NCBI GenBank assembly: GCA_018725535.1
Contig: QLUS01000059.1
Coordinates: forward strand, 1 to 9,370
From: Bacillota bacterium
Lineage (GTDB): Bacteria; Bacillota; UBA994
Reading direction: 5' to 3'
Length of the DNA stretch: 9,370 nucleotides
Of this stretch, positions 1 to 7,418 are shown piece by piece (positions within the stretch are counted from its first letter, which is position 1; each line of letters opens with the position of its first letter). The notes below the pieces were generated by a model. The model was not told where the DNA came from and did no database searches. It saw only the letters and a list, made by a program, of their open reading frames with translations. The translations under genes and the position numbers were made by a program.

Positions 1-1215
1 TATTACTTCATTCACTTGCTGCGCCGTGTATTGGGCTTGGTACACCGGCACACCACCGACGAACGTCTTGTGAACAAGTGGATGCCCGTCGTACACCTCC
101 ACCATTAACAAGTCAGCTTGCTTGCCAACCTCAAGCGAGCCGTAGTGTTGGTCGATGCCAAGCGCTTTGGCGGGATTCTGGGAAACCATGCGCGCCGCGC
201 TAGGCAGGGCCATCCCCCTTGCGACAAGCTTGAAAACGGCAGCTAGCATCGCGGGAGGATAGTAATCTGAACAAAGTGTATCGGCTGCGCCGTGCGCAAT
301 AGCCTCGATTGCCTTTAGGTTGTTGCCGTGTGAGGCGTCACGTACTACGTTAGGCGCTCCGACCACTACGTGAAGCCCCTTGGCTTTAGCATAAAGAGCT
401 GTCTTCAGGTTAATCGGGAATTCGCTTACCGTAACTCCCAGTTTCAACATAGCCTCTAGTTTCTCGGGGGTGTCGTCATCGTGCGAGGCGACACGCACTC
501 CCTGCTGGTACGCGACCATCGCCACTTCCTCCAGTTGCCTCCAGTCCACCATTTTGGACTTAGCCGTAATGGCATCGACCATAGACCGCGCTTCCTCGGC
601 GCTAAAGCCATAGGTCTTGACGGCATACTGCTCATATGCCCCGGGAACAGTGTACTGCCCCTGCCCCGGGGTATGATCCATAAAGGAAAGCAGGTGCACA
701 CGTCGTTCTTGTAGCAGACTCCTAACTAGTTTAATACCGGACAGATGGGAAACTTCGTAGCGCAGATGTACAAGATTGCGGATCAAGGAACGGTTGCGCC
801 CCTTGACCGTGATGTTATCAATGATCTCGGCTACCGCCTCGTCCCTGCGGGTGCCGACAGCGCTTTCACCTCCTAGTGATAGCGAGTGATACATGGTCGT
901 AATGCCATTGGCCGCAACCCTCCTCTCCAATTCATAGAGCGCCGGTCTAATCGGAAAGTGAGCTTGGGGGCGAGGAGCAATTTCCTTCTCGATGGCGTCG
1001 CTATGAATGTCAATCATTCCAGGCAAAATGTACATATCATCGGCTTCAATTACGCTGTACTCGCCAAGTAGCAAACTAGGCACTTGCTTACCGCTTGTAG
1101 TTCCTTCCGGGATGATGTGTGCGATGCGTCTGTTATCGATGAGCAAATCTCCGTTCAACACACTGTCAGGCAGGACGAGCCGCCCCCCGGTGATTAAGAT
1201 AGGCTTCTGCCTCAT
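1..1215 (-). CDS. phnM: PhnM, ribose-1-phosphonate 5'-triphosphate diphosphatase (3' end outside window)
   Basis: PhnM is a cytoplasmic metal-dependent amidohydrolase-fold enzyme. It releases pyrophosphate from alpha-D-ribose 1-phosphonate 5-triphosphate, giving the substrate of PhnJ. The frame is open for 405 codons from the ATG at 1215 to the window edge with no stop seen. Visible motifs are LPGMIDIHSD (about 64-73, metal-binding strand with H71 and D73), FMDHTPGQ (178-185), ASHDDD (243-248), GAPNVVR (286-292) and SDYYP (316-320, candidate catalytic D317). These match E. coli PhnM in order and spacing. The ATG overlaps the phnL stop by 4 bases (ATGA), and a GGGAGG ribosome binding site lies at 1226-1231 inside phnL. 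E. coli PhnM is about 378 residues and ends near the position of GGVPVYQ here; this protein continues at least 13 residues further. The assignment is firm; the C-terminus is unknown. Confidence 0.96.
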   Translation of the reverse strand, partial: MRQKPILITGGRLVLPDSVLNGDLLIDNRRIAHIIPEGTTSGKQVPSLLLGEYSVIEADDMYILPGMIDIHSDAIEKEIAPRPQAHFPIRPALYELERRVAANGITTMYHSLSLGGESAVGTRRDEAVAEIIDNITVKGRNRSLIRNLVHLRYEVSHLSGIKLVRSLLQERRVHLLSFMDHTPGQGQYTVPGAYEQYAVKTYGFSAEEARSMVDAITAKSKMVDWRQLEEVAMVAYQQGVRVASHDDDTPEKLEAMLKLGVTVSEFPINLKTALYAKAKGLHVVVGAPNVVRDASHGNNLKAIEAIAHGAADTLCSDYYPPAMLAAVFKLVARGMALPSAARMVSQNPAKALGIDQHYGSLEVGKQADLLMVEVYDGHPLVHKTFVGGVPVYQAQYTAQQVNEVI

Positions 1216-1925
1216 GCTATTCCGGCCTCCCTTAGCTGTCCTTGGTGCATCTGAAAGTGACGGTCTACCACGTCTTTCATAAACGATAGGTCGTGAAAAA
1301 CTCCGACCATGGCAGTCCCGGCTTCTTTTAGATTCTTGATCATGTCGCGCACCGGTATTTTTGACTGCTCGTCGAGCGAGGCTGTGGGCTCATCTAGGAG
1401 CAGCAGTCTAGGGCGCCAAACCATGGCCCGCGCTAAGTTAAGCCGCAACTTTTCGCCGCCGCTAAAAGTGTGAGGCAAAATATCCCATAGATTGCCGGGG
1501 AGCTGGAAGTGGCGCAGTATGGAGCTAGCTTGAATGTGACTGTGTTCATAGCTGAGACCACGTTCGGTTAGCGCCTCGACCACTACTTCCAGAGCTGTCA
1601 TCTGAGGCAACACCTGCAGAAATTGGGCAACATAGCTGATTTCATGCTTACGTATGGCAATAATATCTCGCTCGGTGCTGTTTACTAGGTCGATTTTGCC
1701 GAACAGCTCGGAGTCAAAGAGGATTTTACCGCTGCTAGGTAGATATGTGCGGTATAGGCACTTCAGTATGGTTGTTTTCCCGCCGCCGCTGTTGCCGGTT
1801 ATGCCAACAAACTCGCCGGCTCGCACCGTAAACCCCACCTGCTGGCAGCCCACGATGCGCTTCCCCTCTACGCTATGCAGAACAAAAACCTTGCTCAAGT
1901 CTTCCACCTGTAAAATGGCGCTCAT
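1212..1925 (-). CDS. phnL: PhnL, C-P lyase complex ATP-binding subunit
   Basis: PhnL is an ABC-type ATPase of the C-P lyase system. It is needed with PhnG, PhnH and PhnI for the transfer of phosphonate to ATP ribose, and it associates with PhnK rather than with a permease. The 237-residue protein has Walker A GNSGGGKTT (44-52), a Q-loop glutamine in SYVAQF (97-102), signature FSGGE (154-158), Walker B LLLLDEPTASLD (174-185) and the switch histidine in GVFHD (208-212). The VGVFHD ending resembles E. coli PhnL more than importer ATPases. Its ribosome binding site AAGGAGG is fused to the TAA stop of phnK (TAAGGAGG), and the start lies 11 bases past that stop, so coupling with phnK is likely. All ATPase motifs are intact. 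Confidence 0.95.
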   Translation of the reverse strand: MSAILQVEDLSKVFVLHSVEGKRIVGCQQVGFTVRAGEFVGITGNSGGGKTTILKCLYRTYLPSSGKILFDSELFGKIDLVNSTERDIIAIRKHEISYVAQFLQVLPQMTALEVVVEALTERGLSYEHSHIQASSILRHFQLPGNLWDILPHTFSGGEKLRLNLARAMVWRPRLLLLDEPTASLDEQSKIPVRDMIKNLKEAGTAMVGVFHDLSFMKDVVDRHFQMHQGQLREAGIA

Positions 1926-1930
1926 CTTGA

Positions 1931-1937
1931 CCCTCCT
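1931..1937 (-). promoter_or_regulatory. phnL ribosome binding site fused to the phnK stop
   Basis: The minus strand reads TAAGGAGGG from 1939: the TAA stop of phnK supplies the first bases of the AAGGAGG site for phnL. Ribosomes ending phnK would sit on the phnL initiation region, which suggests coupled, near-equal translation of the two ATPases. Confidence 0.8.
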
Positions 1938-2791
1938 TAGAGCATCGAGTTAATCAGCAACTGGGTATAGGGATGGTGGGGATCCTCCATGACTTGATCT
2001 GTTAGTCCGCTTTCTACCACTCGTCCGTTTCGCATCACCAAAGTTCTTTCCGTCAGCATGCGGATCACCGCGAAGTCGTGCGACACCACGACCATGGCAA
2101 TTTGTAGCGCACTTTGGATTTGCCGTATCAGGCGCAGCACTTGGGCCTGCACTGACACATCGAGCCCCGTGGTGACTTCGTCCAGCAAGAGCAGGGGGGG
2201 ATTGTTAGCTAACGCTTTGGCAATCTGCACTCTCTGCTGCATGCCCCCGCTAAATCTCTTAGGGAGCTCATCCATGCGCTGTACAGGTAGCTCAGTTTTT
2301 TGCAAGAGTTCCGCCGCCCTAGATCGTATGCGTGTGTAGTTGTACCAATCAGCCGCGATTAGCTTATCGGCAATGTTTCCTCCGCAGGAAAACTCCATGT
2401 TCAACCCAGCATTTGGGTTCTGATAGACAATGCCCAATTGGTAGTTGCGAAGCCACCTCTTTTTCTGATTACTCACTGCGAACATGTCTACCTGGCCATC
2501 CTCAAAGCCTTGCAGGTAGGCGTAACCGGAGGTGGGCGCTTGATCAAAGTGCAACAGCTTGATGAGCGTGCTCTTTCCCGACCCGCTTTCACCTACGATG
2601 CCGACAATTTCTCCTGGGTAAACATCGAGGTCAATGCGCGCACAAGCCACAATAGAATGGCACTTCGGGCAAATATTGCTGCCCACCCCCGGTCCGGTCA
2701 ACTCCAGACAAAGCCCGCAGCCTGAACCGTAGATCTTGCTTAAATTGCTGACACTAAGCAACGGGGTCTCCTGTCGCGTTTGCTTACTCAT
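1937..2791 (-). CDS. phnK: PhnK, C-P lyase complex ATP-binding subunit with a four-cysteine insertion
   Basis: PhnK is the ABC-type ATPase that docks on PhnJ in the C-P lyase complex. From the ATG at 2791 it has 284 residues, with Walker A GESGSGKST (67-75), Q-loop VYQNPNAGLN (122-131), signature FSGGMQQR (180-187), Walker B LLLLDEVTTGLD (200-211) and switch histidine VSHDF (236-240). The PHHPYTQLL tail is shared with the Opp/Dpp-like ATPases and E. coli PhnK. Walker B reads DEV where DEP is usual. Relative to E. coli PhnK (252 residues) about 23 residues are inserted between the first strand and Walker A, carrying C25-x2-C28, C41-x2-C44 and C50, a possible zinc site. A longer open frame begins at 2881, but it overlaps phnJ by 98 bases. 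The 2791 start overlaps phnJ by only 8 and has an AAGGGG ribosome binding site at 2801-2806. Confidence 0.95.
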   Translation of the reverse strand: MSKQTRQETPLLSVSNLSKIYGSGCGLCLELTGPGVGSNICPKCHSIVACARIDLDVYPGEIVGIVGESGSGKSTLIKLLHFDQAPTSGYAYLQGFEDGQVDMFAVSNQKKRWLRNYQLGIVYQNPNAGLNMEFSCGGNIADKLIAADWYNYTRIRSRAAELLQKTELPVQRMDELPKRFSGGMQQRVQIAKALANNPPLLLLDEVTTGLDVSVQAQVLRLIRQIQSALQIAMVVVSHDFAVIRMLTERTLVMRNGRVVESGLTDQVMEDPHHPYTQLLINSML

Positions 2792-3635
2792 GACGGATGG
2801 CCCCTTGGCTGTTCTTGGCACAGTGGCTGGTGTCAGAGCACGAGAAATATCGCTCATTAGTCTCTGAGTCATAGACTTCATTCAGATAGGAGCTAGTGCT
2901 ACCGCAGGATCGGCAGGGCTGCCCCCCGAAATTTTCAACCGTAAAGTGGTAGTCCTCAAACTGCAGCGGCACAACCTCAGTATATGGCGGGACAGCATAG
3001 AGCCGCTTTTCTCTACCCGCTCCAAAAAGAAACAGCGTCTCGGCCTGATGGAGCTTGGGCACATCATGCCGCGGTATTGGGGAGGGATCCATGGCGTAGC
3101 GCTGGTTAACCAGCACAGGATATCTATACGAAAGAGTGATTTCTCCCCAGCGTACTATGTCCTCGTAAAGAAAGACCCACAGCTTCCCGTAGTCTCTTTC
3201 GGCGTGCATGCGCCGGGTCTCACGCTCACTCGGTTCTACCCACCGCAGAATCTCCGGGTAGGGCACTTGAAACACTAGGATCTGGTCCTCACGCATCGCT
3301 TCCTCCGGGATGCGATGTCGCGTCTGAACAATGCTCGCTTCCGCCGTGTCGGTGGTGACGGTGTTCCCGGTTGTGGCGGCAATGAAATTACGCAAGTTGC
3401 AGGCGTTTACGCTGAAGTCGCAGCCTTGATCAATTACTTTTAGCGTGTCTTGTTTGCCTATAATGGAAAGGGTAATTTGTAAGCCGCCGGTTCCCCAGCC
3501 CCGAGCGATGGGCATTTCACGGGATCCATATGGAACTTGGTAGCCTGGTATCGCAACCGCCTGCAGCAATTTGCGGCGAATTTCCTTCTTCGTTTGTTCG
3601 TCTAAAAATCCGTAGTTGTAACTATAGGAGGTCAT
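2784..3635 (-). CDS. phnJ: PhnJ, alpha-D-ribose 1-methylphosphonate 5-phosphate C-P lyase
   Basis: PhnJ is the radical-SAM enzyme that breaks the carbon-phosphorus bond of 5-phosphoribosyl-1-phosphonate, releasing an alkane and 5-phosphoribosyl 1,2-cyclic phosphate. The protein has 283 residues, close to E. coli's 281. It keeps the glycine of IPGYQVPYG (G31) that carries the glycyl radical in the E. coli mechanism (G32 there). The C-terminal cysteines are C241, C244, C266 and C272, the same spacing as the three 4Fe-4S ligands and the thiyl-radical cysteine of E. coli. GWGTGG (46-51), QTRHRIPE and LFGAGREKR are also conserved. As in all PhnJ, there is no canonical CX3CX2C radical-SAM motif. 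The ATG overlaps the end of phnI by 14 bases, with a GGGGGA-type ribosome binding site near 3643-3650. Catalytically it appears intact. Confidence 0.98.
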   Translation of the reverse strand: MTSYSYNYGFLDEQTKKEIRRKLLQAVAIPGYQVPYGSREMPIARGWGTGGLQITLSIIGKQDTLKVIDQGCDFSVNACNLRNFIAATTGNTVTTDTAEASIVQTRHRIPEEAMREDQILVFQVPYPEILRWVEPSERETRRMHAERDYGKLWVFLYEDIVRWGEITLSYRYPVLVNQRYAMDPSPIPRHDVPKLHQAETLFLFGAGREKRLYAVPPYTEVVPLQFEDYHFTVENFGGQPCRSCGSTSSYLNEVYDSETNERYFSCSDTSHCAKNSQGAIRHE

Positions 3636-4734
3636 TGGCTTTCCCCCTTCTGTCGACGACTGAGCGCAAGCGATTTAGGTCGGCCTGGAAGTCGACGTAG
3701 TGCGGAAGCTTCCAGTGTGCGGCGAAGCCTGCGGATTCGATACCGTCGATGTGGTAGAGCACGAACTCCTCGTCCTCGGCAGGCGCGCCGGGGTTAGCCG
3801 CTGTCATGGAACGGTCGAGGGTGGCCATGGCTATGGCTTTCACTTCGTTGTGTCCAAAGCATACTCCGTATCCAAGCGTAAGTTGTGCGACGCTGCCCTT
3901 CCCCTCATTGCGCATGCGTGCCACCAGTTCAACTTCTGTTAAGAGCACTTCACCCACAGTGATAATTTCCGTCGGATCTAGGGGATGCGGCACGAGCAGC
4001 TCAACATGACCAACCCGGAGTTCGCCGATGCAGGGGTGCACCGCACCATACCCTCGCATGCTGGAATAGGCTAACGCCAGCATAGACCCGTTTTCCCCTC
4101 TTGCTAGCGCCTGTAACCGCATTGACCTAGTAGCGGGGAAGCGAATAGCTTGCCTAGTAAGATCAGCATAGTTAGCAGGGGACTCGACGGCAGGGTCAGC
4201 AAGTAAACCTTCTAGTCTCAGTAAGTCAACAACTTTCGGGAAACGAGGCTGCTGTGTTAACAAAACCCTATCAGGCACATCACCTGCAACATACTCGGAG
4301 ACAAAGGCACGGAAAGCGTGGCTATTCTCTTCCAACAGGTCGAAGGCCATCAAACGCTGAGTGTAATCCTTAGTCGGACCTAGGAACTGACCGCCGGGAA
4401 TATCCTTGAAAGCCGAGGAGATTCTCCGCATGATGCGCATATCAGAGCTATCCGCAGGCAGAGAGTAGTGACGTCGCGGCAAAGTTGAGCTGAAGGCGCG
4501 CAGTAAGAACGCTGCCTCAAGAGTGTCCCCTTCCGACTGCTTGAGGGCTAGGGCAGCGAGTTCAGGGGCATAGAGCCCACCCTCACCCATCACTCGATCC
4601 ACTGCTAAGCGCATTTGGTCTTGTATCTGCCGCACTGCGATTGGAGCGCTGTCACCACGACAACGGAAGTACTGTGCCAGCCTTTCCGCTTCCTTAATGG
4701 CCTTCTCTCCACCTTTTACCGCCACATAAGCCAT
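3622..4734 (-). CDS. phnI: PhnI, C-P lyase core subunit (nucleosidase/phosphonate transferase)
   Basis: PhnI is the core subunit of the PhnGHIJ complex. Alone it can act as a purine nucleosidase; with PhnG, PhnH and PhnL it displaces adenine from ATP with phosphonate. The protein has 370 residues against about 354 in E. coli. The N-terminus MAYVAVKGGEKAI is the family hallmark and fixes the start. Further conserved blocks are LAVDRVMGEGG, ELAALALKQ, KDIPGGQFLGPTKDYTQRL, YGAVHPCIGELRVG, GYGVCFGHNE, DEEFVLYHID and HWKLPHYVDFQ. In the last block H340 and H345 correspond to the E. coli zinc ligands H328 and H333 as I recall them from the core structure. The ATG follows the phnH stop directly (TGAATG), and a GGAGGTG ribosome binding site lies at 4741-4747, inside phnH, 6 bases upstream. 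Confidence 0.97.
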   Translation of the reverse strand: MAYVAVKGGEKAIKEAERLAQYFRCRGDSAPIAVRQIQDQMRLAVDRVMGEGGLYAPELAALALKQSEGDTLEAAFLLRAFSSTLPRRHYSLPADSSDMRIMRRISSAFKDIPGGQFLGPTKDYTQRLMAFDLLEENSHAFRAFVSEYVAGDVPDRVLLTQQPRFPKVVDLLRLEGLLADPAVESPANYADLTRQAIRFPATRSMRLQALARGENGSMLALAYSSMRGYGAVHPCIGELRVGHVELLVPHPLDPTEIITVGEVLLTEVELVARMRNEGKGSVAQLTLGYGVCFGHNEVKAIAMATLDRSMTAANPGAPAEDEEFVLYHIDGIESAGFAAHWKLPHYVDFQADLNRLRSVVDRRGKANDLL

Positions 4735-5340
4735 TCACACCACCTCCACAGTGAACTGGACGGTTCGCGGTAGGCAACATACCTGCCCGCCCTTGTCGAC
4801 GAGAATCCAGTCAAGTCCAAGCGGAAACTCTCGATTGCAATGCCGCCACGACTGTAGCAATTCGCAACTCAATCCTCTAACGGCCACCGTTCTGGAGCGC
4901 TGTATGCCAGGTCCGCAAAGTTCTAGACGCAGGGCTTGCTCTAGGCCGTCAGTGACCTCGCCAAGCTCTTCAACTAGCTGGATAATCGTCGCTGACTCAT
5001 CTGGATACTGCCAACTGCCTCTTTTTAGACGGCTAAAGTCGGGACTTTCACCCCTGCCAACAAACAAGTAGTCGCACTCCTCCACATCTCCAACCCTAGC
5101 CATGGTGTGCGCCTGCAAATGCGACGACAATGAACACTGGTCGCTGTACACGTGAAAGACCACCTCGTGGTCAAGCAAGGTGAGTGCTACCCCGAAAAGA
5201 TAGGTGTCAAAGGGCGAGCTCGCAACCTCCGCTACTGTCAGCAAAGACCCAACCTTCCCCGGCCTAGCCATACAGTCCAGTAAGGTGCGAAAGGTGGCTT
5301 GGGTGTAGGCGGTTTGGTCGAAATGTGTGCTGTCACTCAT
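4735..5340 (-). CDS. phnH: PhnH, C-P lyase core subunit
   Basis: PhnH is a structural subunit of the C-P lyase core, related in fold to PLP transferases but without a known catalytic site; it dimerises and binds the PhnG-PhnI assembly. From the ATG at 5340 it has 201 residues (E. coli 194). Family blocks are FRTLLDCMARPG near the N-terminus, LLDHEVVFHV, YPDESATI, LCGPGIQ, FPLGLDWILVD and CCLPRT near the C-terminus. The frame is open to an ATG at 5406, but that start would overlap phnG by 74 bases and add a stretch with no family similarity. The 5340 start overlaps phnG by 8 bases and has a GGGAG element at 5351-5355. No damage is seen. Confidence 0.93.
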   Translation of the reverse strand: MSDSTHFDQTAYTQATFRTLLDCMARPGKVGSLLTVAEVASSPFDTYLFGVALTLLDHEVVFHVYSDQCSLSSHLQAHTMARVGDVEECDYLFVGRGESPDFSRLKRGSWQYPDESATIIQLVEELGEVTDGLEQALRLELCGPGIQRSRTVAVRGLSCELLQSWRHCNREFPLGLDWILVDKGGQVCCLPRTVQFTVEVV

Positions 5341-5809
5341 AGTCCTTGCTCTCCCGTTCGCTGCACATGCCCTGAAAATCGACTTTTGTTCGGGCAATAC
5401 GTTCAAACTTGCGCCTATCTTCTGTCTGTCGCAGTGTTACTTGCGCTTCAAGCCAAGGTTGCATTGCGGCCCGAAAACTGGCCCATTTTTCCTCTGGGGC
5501 GCGAAACACAGCATCGAGCATAGCCGCTGCCTCCGCTCTCCAAGGCTCGTAGCCGAGCACGAGCCCATATCCCTTATGCCCCAGAACGGCAACCATGCAG
5601 TCAGAAATCAACACCTCACCTAAATTGAAGACCCCGCCCGTGGCTGAATCAGTCGCCCGCATCATTAGCGACCCCGCTTGTGGCTCCCGGAGCACCTGAA
5701 TAGCCCCCTGCCCGTCCTGTGCCGCCTCTTCCCTGATCCTTATGACCCATGGCTCTAACTCCTCGCGCTGACACCAACTCCATAGACTGGTCCTTTGTCT
5801 GACGTCCAA
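5333..5809 (-). CDS. phnG: PhnG, C-P lyase core subunit
   Basis: PhnG is the small core subunit of C-P lyase that packs on PhnI and is required for attaching phosphonate to ATP ribose. The protein has 158 residues, close to E. coli's 150, with the blocks GSLMMRATDS, FNLGEVLISDCMVAVLG, GYGLVLGYE, AEAAAMLDAVF and the TKVDFQGM end, which align with RFFAGDATLTRAAV, GYSWVQGRD, AERCALIDAL and RVDFFTM in E. coli. The start is TTG at 5809: an AGGAGG ribosome binding site lies at 5817-5822, seven bases upstream, and the N-terminal helix expected of the family follows. The next methionines would remove that helix. The gene begins 16 bases after the phnE2 stop. Confidence 0.94.
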   Translation of the reverse strand: MDVRQRTSLWSWCQREELEPWVIRIREEAAQDGQGAIQVLREPQAGSLMMRATDSATGGVFNLGEVLISDCMVAVLGHKGYGLVLGYEPWRAEAAAMLDAVFRAPEEKWASFRAAMQPWLEAQVTLRQTEDRRKFERIARTKVDFQGMCSERESKDYE

Positions 5810-5816
5810 ACTCTTG

Positions 5817-5822
5817 CCTCCT
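5817..5822 (-). promoter_or_regulatory. phnG ribosome binding site
   Basis: AGGAGG on the minus strand, seven bases upstream of the TTG at 5809. It supports use of this rare start codon. Confidence 0.85.
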
Positions 5823-5825
5823 GAT

Positions 5826-6611
5826 TTAACGCAAAGTCTCGCGCCCTATCACTACAGACCGTAGATGATTGGATAGCTGTTCGGCCATCCAGATCACGCT
5901 AAGAATTACTGCCGTTATGGCCAAAGCGTCGGCATATCTAAACAGGCTCATCGCCAAATGCAGGTGAAACCCTATGCCGCCACCTCCAACGACTCCCAAG
6001 AACAGCACGGTTCTCAAATTGATGTCAAAGCGATAAAGCGTATTGGCGATTAGTGAGGGCACCACTTGGGGGAGAACCGCATAGCGGATGATTTGCAGCT
6101 TGCTCGCCCCCGTAGACTTAAGCGAGTCGAGAGGTCTAGGATCCACGTTTTCCATGGCCTCGGCGAACAAGCGGCCTAACATGCCGATAGAGCCTATTGC
6201 AACTGTTACCATCCCGGTAAACGGGCCTAGGCCTATGACCACGATCAGTACCAGAACTACAACGAGCGTCGGCATTGAACGCTCCGCTGCCATAAGAGCC
6301 TTAACTGTCTCGCGAACTAGGCGCGATGGTGTGAGATTGCTCGCCGCCCATAGAGCCAAAACGAATGCTGCAGCTGCCCCGAAAAATGTGCCAAGAAAGG
6401 CCATGGACAGCGTTTCTACGACTGACCAAAGGATGTCAGGCTCTGTTAGTACCTCCCAGCTGGGCGGGAACATCTCGCTGACTAACCTGAAGAAATGCGG
6501 TAGTCCCCGCCAAAAGAGCCGCGGACCGATGCCAAGGTCAACCAAACTCCACACGAAGACCACAAACAAGACCACGCCAAGCCCAGTATTAAACAGACTG
6601 CGGCGCTTCAT
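5826..6611 (-). CDS. phnE: PhnE2, phosphonate ABC transporter permease (second of pair)
   Basis: This is an integral membrane permease of the phosphonate importer, expected to pair with PhnE1 and to contact PhnC through its cytoplasmic EAA loop. The 261-residue protein has hydrophobic segments near 10-28, 66-90, 113-145 and the region after residue 200, consistent with about six membrane passes. The EAA-type loop is at about 161-184: DSLKSTGASK, then PQVVP. It continues into SLIANTLYRFDINLR and FLGVVGGGGIG, which are typical of PhnE. It is a diverged paralogue of PhnE1: from GASK to GGIG, 32 of 47 positions are identical by eye. The ATG overlaps the phnE1 stop by 4 bases (ATGA), with a GAGGTG ribosome binding site 5 bases upstream inside phnE1. 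Confidence 0.94.
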   Translation of the reverse strand: MKRRSLFNTGLGVVLFVVFVWSLVDLGIGPRLFWRGLPHFFRLVSEMFPPSWEVLTEPDILWSVVETLSMAFLGTFFGAAAAFVLALWAASNLTPSRLVRETVKALMAAERSMPTLVVVLVLIVVIGLGPFTGMVTVAIGSIGMLGRLFAEAMENVDPRPLDSLKSTGASKLQIIRYAVLPQVVPSLIANTLYRFDINLRTVLFLGVVGGGGIGFHLHLAMSLFRYADALAITAVILSVIWMAEQLSNHLRSVVIGRETLR

Positions 6612-7405
6612 TGAAGCACCTCGTGCCCGATGACTGCTTTCTTGAGTGCATCGGATATTCTCTCGCAGACCATCACTAACACCAAGATTACGATAATGGC
6701 GGAAAGCGCCGTTCTGTAATTTAGCAACCTAGTGGCCATGATTAGTTCTGAGCCTATCCCACCAGCGCCAACCACCCCCAAGAAAATGGATAGGCGTATG
6801 TTGACCTCAAAACGAAACAGGCTATTAGCAATTAGCGACGGCATCACTTGGGGGATCAAGGCGTACTGGATGACTTGCATCTTGGAGGCCCCCACTGCGG
6901 CTAGGGCTTCAAGGGATCTAGGGTCGACTTCCTCAAAGGCGTCAGCGAACAGCTTCCCCAGCATCCCTATCGCGCTTACCGACAAGGCCATGACCGCTGG
7001 GAAGGGCCCAAGCCCCACAATGGCCACAAAGAGCAACATGACGATCAAATCTGGCAACGCCCTTTCCGCTGACATGATGCCCCGCGCCAGTTCGCGCAAT
7101 GCTCGATTGGCGTTGACGTTTGAGGCGGCTAACAGGCTGAAGACGAAGGCTAGGACTATCCCAAAACCCGTCCCCACAAAGGCAATCTGCACCGTCTCTA
7201 TGGCCGGCCCCACCATGCGTGGCATTGCGCTCCACTCAGGAGGAACCATGTGTCGCAACAGGGCTAGGCCTCGCGGAAGCCCTCTGACTAGGTCCATGAG
7301 GTCTAGGCGCACGACTGCTGACGCGCCAATAAGGAGCAGGCTGAGACCAAAAACAGGCAAGAGTGCCTTCCGGAACCTAGCCAATGCTTTAAAGTGGGTC
7401 TTCAT
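6608..7405 (-). CDS. phnE: PhnE1, phosphonate ABC transporter permease (first of pair)
   Basis: This is the first of two PhnE-family permeases that together would form the membrane channel of the phosphonate importer. The 265-residue protein has hydrophobic segments at about 14-32, 70-94, 117-148 and 235-253. The EAA loop at about 166-189 reads EALAAVGASK, then PQVMP, followed by SLIANSLFRFEVNIR and FLGVVGAGGIG, the usual PhnE signature. It begins 13 bases after the phnC stop. No good ribosome binding site is visible before the ATG at 7405 (the preceding bases are GAGCACTTTGCGTTT), so it probably depends on coupling with phnC. No earlier start codon was found just upstream in the frame. Confidence 0.94.
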   Translation of the reverse strand: MKTHFKALARFRKALLPVFGLSLLLIGASAVVRLDLMDLVRGLPRGLALLRHMVPPEWSAMPRMVGPAIETVQIAFVGTGFGIVLAFVFSLLAASNVNANRALRELARGIMSAERALPDLIVMLLFVAIVGLGPFPAVMALSVSAIGMLGKLFADAFEEVDPRSLEALAAVGASKMQVIQYALIPQVMPSLIANSLFRFEVNIRLSIFLGVVGAGGIGSELIMATRLLNYRTALSAIIVILVLVMVCERISDALKKAVIGHEVLQ

Positions 7406-7418
7406 AAACGCAAAGTGC

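Noticed and set aside
456..701. Minus-strand 81-codon frame inside phnM
   Set aside because: It is an out-of-frame reading of phnM, whose main frame is continuous through this region with conserved motifs on both sides; no frameshift is needed.
6088..6633. Plus-strand open frame of 181 codons opposite phnE2
   Set aside because: Antisense shadow of a conserved membrane protein, with low-complexity composition and no family resemblance.
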